Assembly: GCA_963575745.1 (NCBI GenBank)
Contig: CAUYUJ010014199.1
Coordinates: 237,433-272,432, forward strand
DNA length: 35,000 nt
Reading direction: 5' to 3'
Origin: Prorocentrum cordatum
Taxonomy: Eukaryota > Sar > Dinophyceae > Prorocentrales > Prorocentraceae
Made by a program: the position numbers and the translations under genes. Below the pieces are notes generated by a model. It was given only the letters and a program-made list of their open reading frames with translations. It searched no databases and was not told the DNA's origin. Position 1 is the first letter of the stretch; the number at the start of each line of letters is the position of its first letter. Below are positions 20,746 to 30,182 of this stretch, piece by piece.

Positions 20746-22190
20746 TCAGTATTCCTTTCAAAACAGAGAATAGACTCTACCCCCCCTGGAGTTATCGCCC
20801 CCCCTTTCGGGTATGTAAATCACATATGATTCTGACCACATGTCCATCCTAAATATGAAATCACAATGTCCCAGGCCAACCGGTATCCCCTCCCTGAGGT
20901 TCCCTTGTAAAAACACTATGCGGTGACATTTTTTGTTCTAGCAACACTTTTTCACGAATCCCTTGCAAAAAAATGAGACGAAGTGCACACGCGCGCGCCG
21001 TCGCGCGCGCATGCCGAAATCCTCCGAAAACCTTCGGTACCGGAGAGATTTCAAAATTGAATTCCCCAAAAACATACAAAAAACATAGGGTTTCGCAACA
21101 CTGATTTGCAAAAAAAGCTTACGCGCGAGCTCTTGCGAAATCTTAAGAAAACCATAGGTTTTTCAAGATTTTCACAAAATGCTACCAAACGGGCTTCGCG
21201 CGCGCTCATGTCGAAATCTGTCGAACGCCCTTGCGCGTGAACGGTCGCGAGAATCCCCTGCAACAAATGGGACGAAGTGCACACGCGCGCGTCGTCGCGC
21301 GCGCATTCCGAAAACCTTCAAAACCCATCGGTTTCGGAAGGATTTCAAAATCGTGTGTCAAAAAAACCGACAAAAACACAAGGTTTCGCAACACGGATTT
21401 TCAACAAAAGCGTGCACGCGCGCTCTTGCGTCGTCGTCGTCGTCGCCGTCCTCCCTCCTCCATAGTCGTCGTCGTCGTCGTCGCCGTCGTCGTTTTCTGT
21501 CTTTCCTCGTCGTCGTCGTCGTCTTGGCGTCGTCGTCGCTTCCGTCGTCGTTGTCGCCGTGGTTGTCCTTCCTCCCTCGTCGTCTTCGTCGGCGTTTCGT
21601 GGTTGTCCCTCCTATTTCGTCGCCGTCGTCGTCGTCGTCGTCGTCGTCTTCACTCCTCCCTCGTCGTTATCCTCCTCCCTCGTCGTCGTCGTCGTCGTCC
21701 GTCGTCGGCGTCTCGTCGTCGTCCCTCCTATTTCGTCGCCGTCGTCGTCGTCTTCGTCGTCGTTGTCGTCGTCGTCGTCTTCCCTCCTCCCTCGTCGTTG
21801 TCGTCGTCGGCGTCGCCGTCCTTCCTCCTTCTTCGTCGTTCGCGTCGTCGCCGTCTTCCCTCCTCCATCGTCGTTGTCGTCGTTGTCGCCGTCGTCGTCC
21901 TCCCTCCTCCCTCGTCGTCGTCTTCGTTGGCGACGTCGTCGTCGTCTTCGTCGTCGTCGTCGGCGTCGGCGTCGTCGTCGTCTTCGTCGACGTCGACGTC
22001 GGCGGTGTCGTCGTAGTCGGTGTCGGCGGCGCCGTCGTCGTCGTTGTTGTCGCTGTCGTCGTCGGCGTCGGTGTCGTGGCCAAGTGCCATGTGGTACCCA
22101 CCGTCACGGTCTTGTCTTAAGAAGTCTTGCGACCAAGTTGCGGGTGGGAGGGTGGGATGTTTACACCAGCAGTAGAGAGGACAGCTTCAA
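20746..22190 (+). repeat. Array unit B (about 1.45 kb)
   Basis: Same order as unit A, with the AT-rich module duplicated: the CG-rich core occurs at 20985-21013 and 21279-21305. The GTC block covers about 21430-22078. The tail has GGTACCCACCGTCACGGTCT and GGGTGGGAGGGTGGG (22142-22156). Confidence 0.9.
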
Positions 22191-23125
22191 GACGGTCAAA
22201 GTGGATTCTCCTTTCTAACAAGAAAATAGACTCTACCCCGCCCCGGACTTAACGCTCCCCCCTGGGTTAGTATACTTTCATATATATTCTGCACACTCGT
22301 CCATCCTAAATATGAAACCACATCATCCCAGCCAAACCGGTATCCCCCCCCTGAGGTTCCCTTGTAAAAAACACTATGCGGTGACATTTTTGTTCTAACA
22401 TAACACTTTTTCACGAATCCCTGGCAAACAATGAGACGAAGTGCGCACGCGCGCGTCGTCGCGCGCGCATGCCGAAATCCTTCAAAAACCTTCGGTGCGG
22501 GATGGATTTCGCAATCGAGTTTCCCAAAAACATACAAAAACACAGGGTTTCGCAACACAGCGTTGCTAAAAAAGCTTCCGCGAAAGCTCTTGCGAAATCT
22601 TAAGAAAACCATCGGTTTTTCAAGATTTTCACAAAGTGCTACCAAACGGGCTTCGCGCGCGCTCATGTCGAAATCTGTCGAACGCCCTTGCGCGTGAACG
22701 GTCGCGAGAATCCCCTGCAACAAATGTGACGAAGTGCACACGCGCGCGTCGTCGCGCGCGCCTTCCGAAAACCTTCAAAACCCATCGGTTTCGGAAGGAT
22801 TTCAAAATCGTGTGTCAAAAAACCGACAAAAACACAAGGTTTCGTAACACGGATTTTCAACAAAAGCGTGCGCGCGCGCTCTTGCGTCGTCGTCGTCGTC
22901 GTCGTCGCCGTCCTCGCTCCTCCCGCGTCGTTGTCGTCGTCGTCGCCTACGTCGTCCTCTGTCTTTCCTCGTGTTCGTCGTCGTCGTCCTCTTTGGCGTC
23001 GTGGTCGTTTCCGTCGTCGTTGTCGCCGTGGTCGTCCTTCCTCCTCCTCCCTCGTCGTCGTCGTCGTCCGTCGTCGGCGTCTCGTCGTCGTCCCTCCTAT
23101 TTCGTCGCCGTCGTCGTCGTCGCCG

Positions 23126-23158
<33 letters not shown>

Positions 23159-23530
23159 GCGTCGTTGACGTCGTCGTCGTCGTCGTCGTCGGTGTCGTCG
23201 TTATCGTCGTCGTCGGCGTCGTCATCGTCGTCGTCGTTGTCATCGTCGGCGTCGTCGGCGTCGGTGTCGTCGTCGTCGTCGTCGGTGTCGTCGTCGTCGT
23301 TGTCGTCGTCGTTGTCGGCGTCGTTGAAGTCATTGGAGACATCGTCGGTGTCGTCGTATTCGTTGTCGGCGGCGTCGTCATCGTCGTTGTCGCTGTCGTC
23401 GTCGGCGTCGCTGTTGTTGCCAAGTGCCATGTGGTACCCACCGTCACGGTCTTAAGAGATTTGCAAACCAAGTTGCGGGTGGGTGGGTGGGATGTTTGCG
23501 CGAGCAGTGGAGTGGACAACTCACTGCGAA
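22191..23530 (+). repeat. Array unit C (about 1.33 kb)
   Basis: CG-rich cores at 22442-22472 and about 22735-22761, GTC block about 22885-23418, and tail GGTACCCACCGTCACGGTCT with GGGTGGGTGGGTGGG (23477-23491). Non-GTC parts look above 90% identical to unit B, which suggests recent duplication or homogenisation. Confidence 0.9.
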
Positions 23531-24254
23531 CAGAAATTCATTCTCCTTTCTAAAAGGAGAATAGACTCTCCCCCCCCCGGACTTATCCGTTCCCCTTTCG
23601 GGTATATAAATCATCTATGATTCTGACCACTCGTCCATCCTAAGTATGCAATTGTATCATCCCAGCCAGGCCGGGTTCCCCCCCCTGAGGTTCCTTTGTA
23701 ACAAACACTATGCGGTGACATTTTTACATAACACTTTTTCACGATTCCCTGGCAAAACATGGGACTAAGTGCAAACGCGCGCGTCGTCGCGCGCGCATGC
23801 CGAAATCCTTCAGAAACCTTCGGTGCGGGAAGGATTTCGCAATCGAGTTTCCAAAAAACATACCAAAAGCACAGGGTTTCGCAACACTGATTTGCTAAAA
23901 AACTTCCGCGCGAGCTCTTGCGAAATCTTGAGAAAACCATGAGTTGTTCAAGATTTTCACAACATGCTACCAAACGGGTTTCGCGCGCGCATGTCGAAAT
24001 CTGTCGAACGCCCTTGCGCGTGCGTGTGCCGTCGCGAGAATCCTCTGCAAAAATGGGACGAAGTGCAGACGCGCGCGTCGTCGCGGGCGTATGCCGAAAA
24101 CCTTCAAAACCCATCGGTTTCGGAAGGATTTCAAAATTGTGCGTCCAAAACACCTAAACAATCTAAGGTTTCGCAACACGGACTTTCAACAAAAGCGTGC
24201 GCGCGCGCGCTCTTGCGTTGTCGTCGTCGTCGTCGTCGCCGTCCTCCCTCCTCC

Positions 24255-24290
<36 letters not shown>

Positions 24291-24842
24291 TACGTCGTCC
24301 TCTGTCTTTTCTCGTGTTCGTCGTCGTCGTCCTCTTTGGCGTCGTGATCGTTTCCGTCGTCGTTGTCGCCGTGGTCGTCCTTCCTCCTCCTCCCACGTCG
24401 TCGTCGTCGTCGTCCGTCGTCGGCGTCTCGTCGTCGTCCCTCCTATGTCGTCACCGTCGTCGTCGTCGTCGTTGTCGTCGTCGTCTTCCCTCCTCCCTCG
24501 TCCTTTTTGTCGTCGGCGTCGCCGTCCTTCCTCCTTCGTCGTCGTTCGCGTCGTCGCCGTCCTCCCTCCTCCCTCGTCGTTGTCGTCGTTATCGTCGTTG
24601 GCGCTGTCGTCGTCCTTCCTCCTCCCTCGTCGTCGCCTTCGTTGGCGTCGTCGTCGTCGTCTTCGTCGTCGTCGGCGTCGGCGTCGTTGTCGTCGTCGAA
24701 GTCGTCGGAGACGTCGTCGGTGTCGTCGTCGTCGTTGTCGTCGGTGTCGTCGAAGTCGGTCTTAAGAGGTTTTGCAAACCAAGTTGCGGGTGGGAGGGTG
24801 GGATGTTTGCGCGAGCAGTGGAGAGGACAGCTTCAAGTTGAG
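23531..24842 (+). repeat. Array unit D (about 1.3 kb), last copy
   Basis: CG-rich cores at 23771-23800 and 24065-24092, GTC block about 24215-24755. The GGTACCCACCGTCACGG step is missing, but TCTTAAGAGGTTTTGCAAAC and GGGTGGGAGGGTGGG (24788-24802) remain. The array stops after GACAGCTTCAAGTTGAGCAA. Confidence 0.9.
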
Positions 24843-24852
24843 CAAGTGATTA

Positions 24853-24908
24853 ATTGCACCACATAGATTGCACCGCATAGCTTGCACCACATATATTGCA
24901 CCACATAG
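24853..24908 (+). repeat. Phased 14-nt repeat, third locus (4 copies)
   Basis: ATTGCACCACATAG, ATTGCACCGCATAG, CTTGCACCACATAT and ATTGCACCACATAG follow without a gap, directly at the end of the long array. Confidence 0.95.
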
Positions 24909-25104
24909 AATGCTGGAACACACTGTTCGGGGTCCACGCTACCTAGCATTGTGAGGAGACGTCAGGGGAGGCTGGGGGCCGGGAGGGTATTGGCGCGGGG
25001 AGGTGGACGTGGAGGAAGGGCAGAAGCACGAGGAGTATTCGCAGGAAGATGATCGGGAAGAGTATGTACAGGCTGCGGCGGAAGATGCGGGGGGTGCGGA
25101 TGTG

Positions 25105-25169
25105 GCTCGGCAGTGAGAGGCGCAGAGACGGATGACGGGGACGATGATGATGATGACGATGGTGAGGAT

Positions 25170-25266
<97 letters not shown>

Positions 25267-25290
25267 ATGATGATGATGATGCTGATGATG

Positions 25291-25323
<33 letters not shown>

Positions 25324-25402
25324 ATGATGATGAGGATGATGAGGATAATGACGATTATGACGATGATGATGGTGAAGATGATGGTGATGATGAAGATGAT
25401 GG

Positions 25403-25456
<54 letters not shown>

Positions 25457-25515
25457 GGAAGATGAGGAGGAGGAGGACGAGGAGGTGGAGGAGGAGAAGG
25501 AGGAGGACGAGGAGA

Positions 25516-25603
<88 letters not shown>

Positions 25604-25635
25604 CGAGGAGGAGGAGAAGGAGGAGGAGTATATAT
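25105..25635. repeat. (GAT)n/(GAC)n microsatellite with GAG patches
   Basis: Long GAT runs alternate with GAC, GAG and AAG triplets; a GAG-rich patch sits at about 25456-25520. It lies downstream of the retroelement remnant on the minus strand and joins its frame artificially into a long poly-Ile ORF. The end TATATATAGCG closes it. Confidence 0.95.
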
Positions 25636-25929
25636 AGCGAGCGATTCTGATGATCAATGACAAGGGAAAAGAGCCAATCTAGGAGGCAGCCTATGCCACC
25701 TAGGTTGGCGGGGGGACGACAGGAGGCGGAGGAGGGCGCGCGGGTGGGGGGAGAGAAGCAGGGCGGCGCCTGATGGCGGCCACGGCTGCCGCGTGGTCGG
25801 CCGCAACCGCGGCGCCCCCAAACGGCGCCACGCGCCGTGCGCGGGGGGCCGCGCTCGCCGCTCTCTCTCTCTCCCTCTCCCTCCCCATCTCTCGCACTCG
25901 CCCTCTCCCTCCGCTCCTTCCCCCAGACA

Positions 25930-26449
25930 AGACTGCCAGGGACCTTGCCCTGGGAAATCCTGGTGAGATTCTGGGCCCCCGCCTTATCGAGGCGGCCCGA
26001 ACAAACCTTCCCGAGGTCACGCAAATGCTGGGTCGAATACGCTCCACACGTTAAACACCACAGCACATTCGCCTCGGGCCAGAACGCCACGGCATGGGAC
26101 GGGTCCACAAGACGACTGCGCACACAGACAGCAGCCGTCGGACGGAAGACAGAACCAGACCAGGCCATGGGCGTACACTGCGAATTCAGAAACGAAGTCA
26201 AATCGCGGGCGGTTGATGAGCAACCGCACTTCTGACACTGGGCGAAGTCACCACATATCATGGGGCACTGATGGGTCGACCTCACCGCAGCCGCGCGCAA
26301 GAGCTGACGAGCCGATCTCCGCACCTTCTCTTTGGGGGGTCGGGGAGGGCGTCGGCCCTCGCGCTCCAAAACATCTGACATTACGTCGAGCAAATGATTC
26401 TGCACCTTCCGAGCAAGACCATCAGCGAATCTGATGGGGGCCGAAACCG
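25930..26449 (-). pseudogene. Retroelement C-terminal Cys-rich tail
   Basis: Continuing the RNase H frame, the peptide has HQCPMICGDFAQCQKCGC (about 26273-26220) and, after SHAVAFWPEANVLW, CLTCGAYSTQHLRDLGKVCS (about 26062-26003). Both look like zinc-binding Cys clusters. The second, with the C-x-x-C-G-x-Y pattern and a later Cys, resembles the conserved end of dinoflagellate retroelement proteins as I know them. The recognisable protein stops near 25930; the open frame beyond goes through GA-rich and GAT-repeat DNA and is not real. Confidence 0.6.
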
Positions 26450-26947
26450 CATAACGGACCTGAGCCTGCTTTGCGAAGTGACTCGCAACCTCGTCGGCCA
26501 CGGCATTCGCCAAAACAACGCCAGGGTTCAGCCCGCGGCGGATGGCATCCTCAACTTTGAGGTGGCTCGGAATCTGGATGAGAACCACAACACCGAGGCG
26601 CTCCAGAGCGCTCTGGACACGCCTCCACAGATCAACGTGAGTCTGAATTCGCTTCAAAAGGCCGGCCTGGACACGAGCGAAACCTCGAGCGACGTAAGCC
26701 GAGTCCGCTATATAACCCAGGCACGCCTGCGGGTGAGCACCTTCCAAGAAAGCCAAAAGAGCCCAGAGCTCACCACGATTCACAGACTGCTTACCCGTGA
26801 TCCCGCCCCTTGTAAAAACTTTATGTCGGCATCCGACACCTGGGGGGGCAGGGTTAAAACATCATGGCCAAAAACCGCGACGCCCCACGACACCCGCCTC
26901 AGACGCTTATCCCTCGAGAACTCCCCACCACTCGCATCCCCAGCGCC
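26450..26947 (-). pseudogene. Retroelement RNase H domain, frameshifted
   Basis: RNase H cleaves RNA in RNA/DNA hybrids during reverse transcription. All four acidic sites can be found: Asp in GDASGG (codon near 26937), Glu in NRGELWALL (26771-26769), Asp in IADSAYV (26705-26703) and Asp in AVADEVASHF (26495-26493). The first part (LRRVSWGVAVFGHD to FLQGAG) is in one frame and the rest (ITGKQSVNRGELWALLAFLE onward) in another. One missing base near 26805 in the minus reading explains the switch. With the upstream TGA this makes the copy unable to give an intact protein. Confidence 0.75.
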
Positions 26948-27420
26948 TCAGATGCGAGTTCCTTCCAAAGGCCCAGGAAACACACCAGCGGCAGAGAGGA
27001 TGGGGTCGTCGGGAGGAGGAGGAGGGACCTGCGTCCAGTCGCGGGGCACGAGACCGCGAAGCCAGAAGCACGGCACTTCAGCAGCAACAGAAGCAGCCTT
27101 TCGAGCGAAGGCTACGTCAACTGTCTGGAATTCATTGTTGCACGGGCACTCCCAGAAACGACGGATGTCCGTCTCGGGGGCCGAGTTACAACGGGGACAG
27201 GTGAGCTCACACTCCCCCCCCGAGGCCTGAATACGGGCCCTCGTCCAGACAGCCCCCGTGAGCACCGCGCGCAGCATGCCCCCTTTCTGAGGGGACTTCT
27301 GACGCAAAGACGCAAGGTGCCGCCAAGCAACCGTGAGGTCGATGCCTGATGCAAGACCCCCTCCATTGCGGAACTCGGCGGCAGCAGACCATAAACGCGC
27401 CTCAATGCTACGGTCAACCT
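26948..27420 (-). pseudogene. Retroelement protein, zinc-binding (zf-RVT-like) segment
   Basis: The peptide runs from EVDRSIEARLWSAAAEF through LRQKSPQKGGMLRAVLTGAV to CPRCNSAPETDIRRFWECPC and ends LEGTRI before TGA at 26950-26948. The pair C-P-R-C and W-E-C-P-C with hydrophobic spacing is the zinc-binding region that follows the thumb of many LINE reverse transcriptases. The reading then continues in the same frame into the RNase H start, so the TGA is a premature stop. Upstream (27421-27478) the frame runs into a GAG tract flanked by a duplicated EVDRSI coding segment. Confidence 0.7.
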
Positions 27421-27500
27421 CCTTTGAGGAGGAGGAGGAGCAGGAGGAGGAGGAGGAGGAGGAGGAGGAGGAGGAGGTCAATGCTACGGTCAACCTCAGG
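27402..27500. repeat. Duplicated CAATGCTACGGTCAACCTC around a GAG tract
   Basis: CAATGCTACGGTCAACCTC occurs at about 27404 and 27479, bracketing a (GAG)n run of about 45 bases. The duplicated piece codes for EVDRSI on the minus strand, so the GAG tract lies within the retroelement coding region. Confidence 0.8.
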
Positions 27501-28090
27501 AGCAGCAGGAGGAGGAGGGGGAGGAGGAGGAGCAGGAGGCAAAGGGGGGCGAAGAAGACGGATAATGGGAAGAACCATGCCAGAGAGAAAGGGAGTTGTG
27601 GTGTAGACGGAGAGGGAACAGCATGATACGGAGGAGGAGACGGTGGGTAGCAATAAATGGTAAGTTTCGCTGCCGCCCCAGATCCTGACCCCCAGAGGTC
27701 CATGGAGGTCCCCGAAGGTCCCTGGAGGCCTGAAAAAGGGCCGAACACGTTCAATAAACCGTCCGAAAACGTTCGAAATCTTTCCTCGATCCTCGAGGAG
27801 GGCCGAGGGCAAAACTTAGCAGGAATAAAGTTGCCTCCTCCTCCTGCCTCCTCCTGGTTAGGGGGCGAGCTGGAGCCTTGCCTCCCCGAACCGGCGCCCC
27901 TTCCCGCGCCGCTCCACCAGCGCAGCCGCCAATGATTCCCGCCTCGCGGTGGCGCGCCTGGGCAGGCGGTGGCATTCCCATGTGCTCTGGTGTGCGCCAC
28001 ACGTTGCGATGCGGGTGGTAGGTGGGGTGCTTCTCTTGTGGAGCGGCCTGGGCCTTCGGGCTTCGGTTCCTATTCGGCTGTTCTGGCCAT
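27500..28090. other. No clear feature
   Basis: AGG/GAG-rich at 27500-27540, then unremarkable sequence with short open frames on both strands. It could include more of the retroelement on the minus strand, but I find no reverse-transcriptase motif. Confidence 0.4.
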
Positions 28091-28470
28091 ACTATGCAGT
28101 GCAGTGCAATGCAATGCTATGCCATGCTGCGCTATGGTACGCTGTGGTGACGCATCGATAGCGCTGTGCTACGCTGTGACCTGCCATGCCGTTATGTTGC
28201 CATGCGGTCACACTGCAATGTTGTGCAATGTTGTGCAACGTGGTGCAACGTTGCGCAATGTTGTGCTACGTCGTGCTTCGTTGTGACATGTCATGGTATC
28301 ACACGGTAAAGAGTGTGATGCCAATGCGATGTTTTGCTATGCAATGACTCGCTGTTGTAGTATTTCATGCAATGATCTGCTTTGCAGTGCAATGCTACTA
28401 TGCGATGCTAGGCGACGCTATGCCGTGCCAGCGCTGTGCTTACCAGATGCCGTGCCCTGGCGGCACATCG
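28090..28470 (+). repeat. Degenerate 5-nt repeat GCNAT
   Basis: Pentamers stay in phase: GCAGT GCAGT GCAAT GCAAT GCTAT GCCAT near 28097, and GCAAT GTTGT GCAAT GTTGT GCAAC GTGGT near 28217, where a 10-nt higher-order unit is visible. Confidence 0.85.
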
Positions 28471-28678
28471 TCTGCAGTGCAAATCTGGTCACACGCGCGC
28501 TGATCGCGCGGCGGCATCCGTTGTGTACGATGAGGCGGGGGATTAGGAGGGAGCAGCAGGATGTCGCCTCAAAGCCAGCAGCGCGTCCGCACGACCTGCT
28601 TCCACCGGTCGAGCGACCTTGTAATGTCATGATGGACTGTGTGGCGGCCAGTCGGGCTTCCGAGCCTTTCACCACACC

Positions 28679-29071
28679 ATGCGCGTGCGTCTGACTTTCG
28701 TGCCTTCAGACGCCCTCTTTTTCGGACGCCGCGTAGCCGATTCAAAATCGCTGAAGAAGGCCGAGCTTAGCTGCCCTGACACGCCTGTGCTGAAACGCAA
28801 AAAGGATCTTGTTCAAAACGTCTGTGTCGAACACACTGCGTGTTGGCTGGGCACGTGTTCGCTGTGCACGTGTTGGCCCACGTTTGGTGAGCGTATCGCG
28901 CCAGACTTCGTTTTCAATCTTCGTGCTGAGTTCCGCGTCAACACGCTACGTGTTGTTTGTTGCGTATCGGTAGAGCTTATAGGCCGAGATATAGAAGATC
29001 TGCGCGCAACGCTTGCGTCTGGCATGGGCGGTATTGTTCGAAAGAGGCTTAAATACTTGGCAATAAGCTAG
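28679..29071 (+). other. Unassigned 130-codon open frame
   Basis: A + strand ATG frame (MRVRLTFVPSDALFFGRRVA...) in DNA less repetitive and less GC-rich than its surroundings. CACGTGTT-like and ACGCTACGTGTTG phrases recur in it. It resembles no family I recognise and no splice context supports it, so it may be chance. From 29071 to 29310 nothing else is seen. Confidence 0.2.
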
Positions 29072-29309
29072 CCCTCCAGCGGGATCGATTACCCGATATC
29101 CCAGACTCTTTCGTTCGACACTCTTGAGATCATTGGGTGAGGGCGTCCCCGCGACTTTGGTTGGCAACTTTGTTTCGCCGCCCAGTCTTTGAACTCTACA
29201 GGAGTTCAAGAATGAAGCACACTTCGTAGATGCCATGTTTCTTTAGCCTGCTCAGTGTGGAGTGGCGCCACGCGGCTTCCAATACCACTTTCACCGCTTT
29301 AATGCGATG

Positions 29310-29450
29310 CAGTGTCATGCTAATTTTGGCCATGTAAATCTGGTACAATGCTTTATGATGCAATGATCTATAATACGATTATTTACTACGTTGTGCTCTA
29401 TGTTGTTATATGGCATGTAGTGCTGTGCTATGCCATCCCACGAACCTCTT
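29310..29450 (+). repeat. Degenerate 5-nt repeat, older tract
   Basis: ATGCG ATGCA GTGTC ATGCT and later GGCAT GTAGT GCTGT GCTAT GCCAT keep the pentamer phase, with more substitutions than at 28090-28470. Weaker traces run to about 29620. From 29620 to 30107 I see no gene. Confidence 0.65.
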
Positions 29451-30107
29451 TGTAATCCTAGCGCTATGCTGTGGCAGATGTGTGCAAAGTATTACGCAAC
29501 GCTACGTACTGCCACGACATGTCATGCTGTTGCAGCGATGTGCTAAGTTATGTTGTTTTAATCGACGGCTTACTACGATCAGCTATGCTGCGCCAAACTG
29601 CAAGATGCTATGGTAGGTATGGCTTGCTTTCAGATGGAGTGGGAAACGTCCAAATTAGTTTCGCGCCAGGTTCATTTCTGAGCTCCGGGTTCGAATCCAC
29701 CCGACTCAGCCTCTGGTGGGCTCAGACCCAGTCAAACTTTGTGCTCAAGCGCAGGACGGTGTCAAAATAGGGCGCGCCAGAAATCAGTTGGGGCCGAAAC
29801 GCGCGGATTCAAACTGCCAGTTTCGAATCTGGACCCTTCTATTGCCCTTCTTTCCCACGACTTCCCGTAGCTGGCGCTGCTTCTCCCGCTCCTGTTCGCC
29901 GCGACGCCCCCTCCACTCCGCCTCGTTCTTATGCTGTTGTCGTCGTTCCGCCTGCTCTCCTTCTGCTCAGTCGTGCTCTCCCCTGCCGCGCAGTCCTGCC
30001 GTGCTGACGCACATGCTGGCTGCCGCGGCTTGCCTCTCTCGTTCATCTCTTCGCTGAGGGGTCTCGAGCTTTGCTCCGCACCGTTGCCTCCGCGCTCTGC
30101 TCACGAG

Positions 30108-30182
30108 GTCCTCCGAGACGTCTCCACCAACGGCACCGGGGTGCTGGCACAAGGAGACCGCGCGACTGCGATCTGCAGCCAG
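30108..30182 (+). CDS. FHA-domain protein, exon 3 (STNGT core)
   Basis: After a pyrimidine-rich acceptor (CTCTGCTCACGAG) the frame reads VLRDVSTNGTGVLAQGD and then RATAICSQ before a CAG|GTCTCA donor. The D-V-S-T-N-G-T string is the C-terminal FHA signature, in which Asn contacts the phosphopeptide backbone. Joined in phase 0 to exon 2, the linker reads ADEV|VLRD, the expected strand leading to this motif. An earlier donor, ACCGGG|GTGCTG, would end the exon at 30140. That would suit the family better, because residues after NGTGV look less FHA-like. A stop at 30201 closes the frame. The next exon is not found. Confidence 0.55.

Larger units (their letters stand above)
25930..27420 (-). mobile_element. 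LINE-type (non-LTR) retroelement 3' remnant
   Basis: Read on the minus strand, the order is: C-terminal reverse-transcriptase zinc region (27420-26950), RNase H domain (about 26945-26450), Cys-rich tail (about 26275-25995). This is the 3' end of a non-LTR element with an appended RNase H. The catalytic reverse-transcriptase part is absent, as expected for 5' truncation. The frame is broken by a stop and a frameshift. It sits antisense to, and inside, the inferred intron 2. No clear poly-A tail or target-site duplication is seen; the GAT tract begins about 300 bp past the last recognisable residues. Confidence 0.8.
11014..30107 (+). other. Inferred intron 2 of the FHA gene (about 19 kb)
   Basis: It runs from the exon 2 donor to the acceptor CTCTGCTCACGAG. 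It contains most of the window's repeats, the ~1.3-kb repeat array and the antisense retroelement remnant. Such length is extreme but possible in a repeat-rich dinoflagellate genome. If exon 3 belongs to another gene, this interval is not an intron. Confidence 0.4.

Noticed and set aside
19700-24840. Very long open frames over GTC blocks on both strands (Val-, Ser-, Arg-, Thr- or Asp-rich proteins of 200-400 residues)
   Set aside because: All frames of a triplet repeat lacking stop triplets stay open. Length varies freely between units and no frame has a domain or conserved ends.
24939-25930. Extension of the retroelement frame into a 614-residue protein ending in poly-Ile
   Set aside because: The recognisable protein stops near 25930; the rest is GA-rich and GAT microsatellite DNA read in a fortuitously open frame.
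26394-27349. Long + strand frames over the retroelement
   Set aside because: They are antisense shadows of the RNase H and zinc-region coding strand.
29683-29708. tRNA-like B box (GGGTTCGAATCCACC), and a similar GTTTCGAATCTGG at 29820
   Set aside because: The flanking bases do not form a T arm of five pairs, and no acceptor, D or anticodon arm fits upstream.
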